A stretch of 64,000 nt of DNA from contig NC_133477.1 of assembly GCF_025370935.1 (NCBI RefSeq), positions 2,793,563-2,857,562 of the forward strand. Direction: 5' to 3'. Positions 25,901 to 31,900 of the stretch are shown here, piece by piece (the stretch's first letter is position 1; each line of letters begins with the position of its first letter). A program made the translations under genes and the position numbers. Below the pieces are notes generated by a model that was not told where the DNA came from, did no database searches, and worked only from the letters and a program-made list of their open reading frames with translations. This stretch comes from Choristoneura fumiferana (lineage: Eukaryota > Arthropoda > Insecta > Lepidoptera > Tortricidae).

Positions 25901-28900
25901 GATCCATGTTCTCAGCAATACACTCAAGCCTTGTTTGTACCTCATCGTAATGTACATACAATGAGTCAATCTTACCCAAACGCAATTGCAATTCATTTAC
26001 CTCAGTGGAAGTTAGTTTAGATGCATCCAAACTGTTTAAGTAGGTAGCAAACACCGTCAAACGCCCTTTATAACTTCCACGTTTTTTAGTTAAATCTTTT
26101 TCCTCGGCCATTTTGGAAAGCTGGTGTTAACTCTCACCTGGAACGTTAAGTTATAATAACAATAAATCGTATATAATAATAACCAATATTAGTTTAAGCT
26201 CTAGTTAGGTAAATAGGTATAAGTAGCTTTAAATATATTTCTTTTCAACTTGTAAATAATATTAAGATGTCAATTTAGTATTTAGCAGTGTATTTAATAA
26301 TGTATTCTTTTTGTTTAGCATGTAAGGATCTTTTACTAAATTATAATTTGTTTTTAAACTTGCTTATCTTTTACTTGGTTCGAAAAGATTTATTATTTAT
26401 TAATTAGGCTATTAAATTACACAATATTTCTCTAATTCTGAATACTTACACTGATTTCTTATGCTTATAAATACTTTAACTGCTTACCCTTATCTATTTT
26501 TAATTACCTATTTACTTATTCTTAATTTTGTTGCTTATTTTATTCTTAACTTACTTCTCTGATTATTTTCTGTACATTTGTGTTTTAAACTGATATTAAA
26601 TTAATGGTAAAGTAAATTCAACTGCATTTTATTGCATTCTATTTACCTACCTGCTTACTAACTACGAGTATAAAGCAAAGTTAAGTGTAGCGTACCTAAC
26701 TACATAAGCGGTGTGAGTAACTAATTATACAACGAATTAGATTACTAATACATTTGATAACTATATAATATAATGATACTCAATAACCGATACACTTAAC
26801 TTAAATTAGGTAGGTATAAAGTACATTTACTAACCTTATCAGTCGCTTTATTACGCTTAATAAATACCTGAACTTGAGTGTTGGGTGAAAATTAGTACCA
26901 CTTAACACTACAAGAATTATTATTCTGATATTATATTATAGTCCAATAATTGCAAATCTCTGCCACACACGATGGATGACGCAACACTTTATTTGACTCA
27001 CAAGTGCTCGGGTGCCGCCAGGTGCAATTAACTTTTAACTCGCCGGTAATTAATAATCTCTTCTTTTAATTATATTTTTCTGATTCTTCAATCAGGCTCG
27101 ATGGACCATATGTTGGGAGTTAATCGTTGACTTCAATAAAAAAGCGTAATTTTGCGAAACACTAGACTTTTAATGTGTCATTACACAGCAGATATCGAAG
27201 TAGAAGTGAAAGGCAAATTTTGACAACTTAAAGACAATCTTAATCCTAGTTATACTACGGTGGATATGTGACTTATTGCTAGTGGTTTAATTTAGGAGTT
27301 AAGTAAACTCCTCTTCAATCTTCAACAATATTGTTAAGCTTATGGATTTTAAACTTTTATATTTTTAGTTTAAATTCTAGTCACAGGCTCGCGACGTCGA
27401 AGTTACCAAGACGATCCCATAGAGCTTATGGGAACGGAAGCAATATCATGCCCTCGGTACCGCTCTGCTTTCAGAGCATGACATGAGTGCGTGTGAGCTA
27501 ACTTTGGGGGCGGCAGACGTGAACTTGCCTTCGAAATCCAAAAGCTTAATGGTTACTTGACCTGAAATGTATATTTCAGAACTAAATTATTGTTATTATT
27601 ATTTTAAAATTTATGACGGTGGAAGCATTCTACACTTCCACTGAACGTAGATATAGTTAGTGTTTAGTATTTTAACTAAGGGACCCCATACATCCCTGTA
27701 TTTCTTTTATTATTATTTTTTGTATTTTTTTTTTCTTTAATTGTATAATATCGTTTTTAAGTATTTTATTTGTAATTATATTTTTATGAAAAAATGACTT
27801 TCTGCCAAGTTTCTTGCGGCGCATTCTTCTTGGCAATGATGGTCTTTCCGAAAGCGCTGGTAGTTTAAAAAAATGACGTGTAAAAGTGCCCATTGCGGCC
27901 TATTTACTGAATAAATCATTTGAATTTTGAATTTGAATTTTTTTGAATTTTTTGCAGGGCGCTTCCAACCGAGGCAACTGGAGGTCTATGGGGGAGGCCT
28001 ATGTCAACTTTACCTTTACTTGCCCGAATTTCACTTGCCATACCAACGTTTGCCATAAAATATATAGAACTGTGTTATTTTCAGGATTTCTTTAAAAGTC
28101 ATCAGATAGAATGCAGTAGGTTAGGTTACGTTATTTTAATATCAACTCTGAAGAAATTACTATTTCAGAAATAAATTACTTTATGGCAAATGAAAATTCT
28201 AGAATATATGAAATTCGGGCAAATGATAGAGAACCCTATGTCAACTGTGGACGTCCTATGGCTAATATGATTATCATGATGAAAAAGATGTAGGTAATAT
28301 GTAATAACGTTAAAGTGGAAATAAAATACCTAAATATACCGAAATAATCACTCTTTGTCGGTCCCTAATTGATTGCTACTCTCGTCCACTCAAAGGTTGA
28401 TTGCTAAAGATCCCTTAAAGCGACAAGTCCGCTTTTGTACAATTATCTCAAAGCTTGTCAATTATATTTTGTTTCTTTTTTTGTACAATAAAGAGTTTAC
28501 ATACATAACAAATACGTAAGTCAATCATCCCAGCCTATATACGTCCCACTGCTGGGCACAGGCCTCCTCTCAGAACAAGAGGGCTTGGGCCATAGTTCCC
28601 ACGCGGGCCCAGTGCGGATTGGGAACTTCACACGCACCATTGAATTGCTTCGCAGGTTTGTGCAGGTTTCCTCACGATGTTTTCCTTCACCGCATAGCTC
28701 GTGGTAAATTTCAAATGTGATTCCGCACATGAATTTCGAAAAACTCAGAGGTGCGAGCCAGGGTTTGAACCCACGACCCTCTGCTTGAGAGGCGATAGGT
28801 CAAACCACTAGGCCACCACGGCTCACGTAAGTAATCAAAACGTAAGTAGTAGACCCCAAATCTTAAGAGTTTGTGCACAGTGTTATACCATGGTAAATAA

Positions 28901-31900
28901 TTGATTCATTCAGGCGTTTCTTGCTAATATTTACTTATCCTTAGGTGCTATCCTTACTGATCCTTATTCCTTACTAATCCTCACCTTCCCGCTTACAAAG
29001 TCGAGGAAGCCCCATCGGACAGTGTCGTTCCTGGCTTCATCGTGCAACGCTTGAGGGACCACCACGAAAGCCACCAGCGTGCCGGCCAGCAACAAGTCCA
29101 GCACGAACAGCCAGCGCAGGAAGTAAAAGAACGAGCCGACCGCAGAGCCGAAGTGACCCTCGATGGCGCGGATTGGCTCGTACCAGAGCTCTACGGAGAA
29201 CACGAAGTCGCGGAAGCGGTCACGCATCTGAAAAAGAAGGAGAAAGATTTCAGAAGAGAGAGAAGGATTTCTCCTGTCTTTTATTTAGCCCTCATGTCGC
29301 AGAGTTCTTTGGCAAATGTATGAAACACTCGGGTACAGTCATTAGCACCAAGATATGACACAATAAAGCATGTATAAAAGCGTGTAGGTATATCAGATAG
29401 GACTCTATTTCTAGGGCCTGTAGGATGTGTCAGATATTTTTAGTTAGATTAGTGCAGGACTGATTCAACCGTCTCAGTTCACCAGCTTACCCGTTTCCAT
29501 GCAAAGCCCATCCTATACTTGAGCCTCTTGTAACAGGAGAGGGGTCGGCTCTTGGAGCGCAGACTGACGGAGGCAGAGAGCTTGGCTCGCACGTGCCGCT
29601 TCATCGTCAGACCTTGGGGCAGGTCTCGCAGGGCTTCCCTGTATGTACAAGCATGAATTAGTAACGTAAAGACAGAAATGCAAGTGGCTGCACCTAGAAA
29701 TTATGTAATTTGAGAAAGTGCACCGTGTGAGAAAACACACCTGAGAAAATGCACTTTTTCAGACTTTTTCAGAGAGATTAAGAGTACAGTATAGTACAGT
29801 CAAGTGCAAAAATGTGTATCTATTCAAACCGCTCAAAAATATCGCACCTTCGGTAGAACAAAGGCATGATTTCACTTTTTTCTAATTTTTTAATTTTTAG
29901 ACAATTTACCCTTTGCACTAACGAAAGTACGATATTTATTTATTTATTTATTTATTTATTTAGAGGAGAACCAACAGCTTATAAAACAATATGAATATGA
30001 AAGTATATGAAGTAATTTTTCGATTTTTAGACAATTATGTCCTTGTACTACTGAAGGTGCGATATGTTACCAAGGCCTTTTTACGTCGGAGCAAGAGTCT
30101 GTGTTACATATTTTTGAAGGGTTACATATAAGTCCATTATTTTTGCACTTCACTGTACCTTCCAAAAAAGTGATGCTTCTAAAGAAGCACCTTTAGAGAA
30201 AGTGCACATTTCGGGAAAGTGAGTTTTACAAGCCTGACTGGTACAACAGCTGAGCTTGGCTGGTCCAACTCGTCCCATGCTATTGCTTTATCAGTCACCT
30301 CCGCATCTCCTCTGCCTCCGGATTGTCCTCCATGAGGCGCTGATGCTGCTCCATTTCCCGCACGATGTGGTCGGCGCGTCGCTCCGCGCACTCGGGCGCC
30401 CCGGCCTCCGCCGCCGCCTCCTCCAGCAGAGCATCGCGCCCCGACGCGCTGCGCCGTATACGGATCGTGTCTGACGATTGACATAGCAGATCTATTAAAT
30501 ACTTTGTCACTTGTCATGCTTGTACATTTTGTATGCTGGATGTAGTAGGTATGCATAAAGTAAAAGTTTCGTCTAAAACCAAGATCAAGTAGTAACAGCC
30601 ACAAAGAAGAACTTTGAACCATATGTTAATTTTCCCAGAACTGTCTGTAAAGAAACTGGTCAAACTTTTTTTTTATCTAATATTTTAACGAGGCTTAACA
30701 AAACAAACAAAAACAAAAAAAAATACCAACTACAAAACCATGAAAATATTTTTTACTAGTGAAGTTGGTGCCTCAGCACGAGCCAACAGGAGTGATAAAA
30801 GCCCAATATATAGTATGTAGGTGAGGTAGACGGCTAAAGGTCCACTCCTTCTAGCTCGTGCTGACCAACATCAAACTAGTAGAAAAATATTTTCATGGCT
30901 TGTATGTGGTTACATTTTTTGTAAACCATTTTTTTGTTTGTTCTGTGATCTTACTATTATTATTTATCAGTTCTCAGCATTAACAAAGCAAAAAGAACTT
31001 AGTTAACAGCCAAAATATTTACTCTTTGCTTTAATACTCCTCAGATTAATTACAATTAAACTTTCAAGACATAAGTCCTCTACAAAGTAACACTTTAATC
31101 AATCAAGTTTATATTTGAGAACGTAAGATAATACCTATTCTTATCAATTCTTGCAATTCAATATCACTAATGGAAGCAATAGATTCATCCATTATAATTA
31201 CAACACACTTAAGGTACACATTAAGTACACAATTGAATACACACTGCACTGAGTCACAAATGACAACTAGTATCTGAGTAAACTCAGTAGTATTTTATTA
31301 TTATTACAAAGAGATGTTTTAAGATGCACACTACAGATATTTTTTGTACTCAGTAACACATTTGAAATGAACTTAGCCTGTGTTATGTACCAAGGCCAGT
31401 GGCACACTGGTTCTGATTCACACAATTAGTTATAAGTTAATTAGTGTCTGGGATCAGTACATGCAGTTAAGTGCTGATTAAAGCTATGTAATTGGAGATG
31501 TGGTTTCACTTTGCTAAAGGGCTGACTGCGTAACATTATATATCTGTCTAAAATAAAACCAGGTAGGTACATTTTTTTTTATCAAATACATGAAAAACAA
31601 GCACGCGGGTACAGCATTATTAGGACTGCGGGTGCATTGCCAGCCTAAAAGGGGGGCTAATAGGGGCGGGAGGAGGAGGGGAAAGGGGAGTGGAGTTGGT
31701 CCTCCGGATCTTCCACGCACCGGACGAAACACAGTAGCAAAAGCACTATTGCACGCCGGTAGTCTGTAGGAGTGTGGTACTAATCCAGTCGAGCCTATGC
31801 AGTAATAATAGGTAGTTTTGTATGTAGAGTGGGCCAAATTTTGTGCCGCTGAGTATATCTAAATTCAAATTGAAATCAAAATCAATTCACAAACTGTTAG

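Larger units (their letters stand above)
20567..27327 (-). mobile_element. BEL/Pao LTR retrotransposon, nearly intact
   Basis: A 6,761-bp element on the minus strand: 217-bp LTRs, tRNA primer site, gag and pol in one frame separated by one TGA, and a purine-rich tract next to the 3' LTR. It is flanked by the 5-bp target duplication ATATT (20,562-20,566 and 27,328-27,332). The two LTRs read as identical over their full length, implying recent insertion. It lies in the LINE 3' UTR between stem-loops 5 and 6. Confidence 0.92.
15621..27952 (+). mobile_element. Non-LTR retrotransposon (CR1/jockey-type LINE) interrupted by BEL/Pao
   Basis: The LINE body is 15,621-20,566 plus 27,333-27,952 (about 5.6 kb without the LTR element). 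It has a GC-rich ORF1, an ORF2 with endonuclease and reverse transcriptase, a structured 3' UTR, and a simple-sequence end (tgaattttgaatttgaattt) typical of CR1-like LINEs. It is flanked by a TGCAG direct repeat (15,616-15,620 and 27,953-27,957), probably the target duplication. It is inserted in the RTE remnant within TMC intron 4 and is 5'-truncated. The clade call is approximate. Confidence 0.75.

Noticed and set aside
28525..28730. 69-codon frame also present at 45,033-45,257
   Set aside because: The identical peptide at two places comes from two SINE-A copies, not from a gene family.
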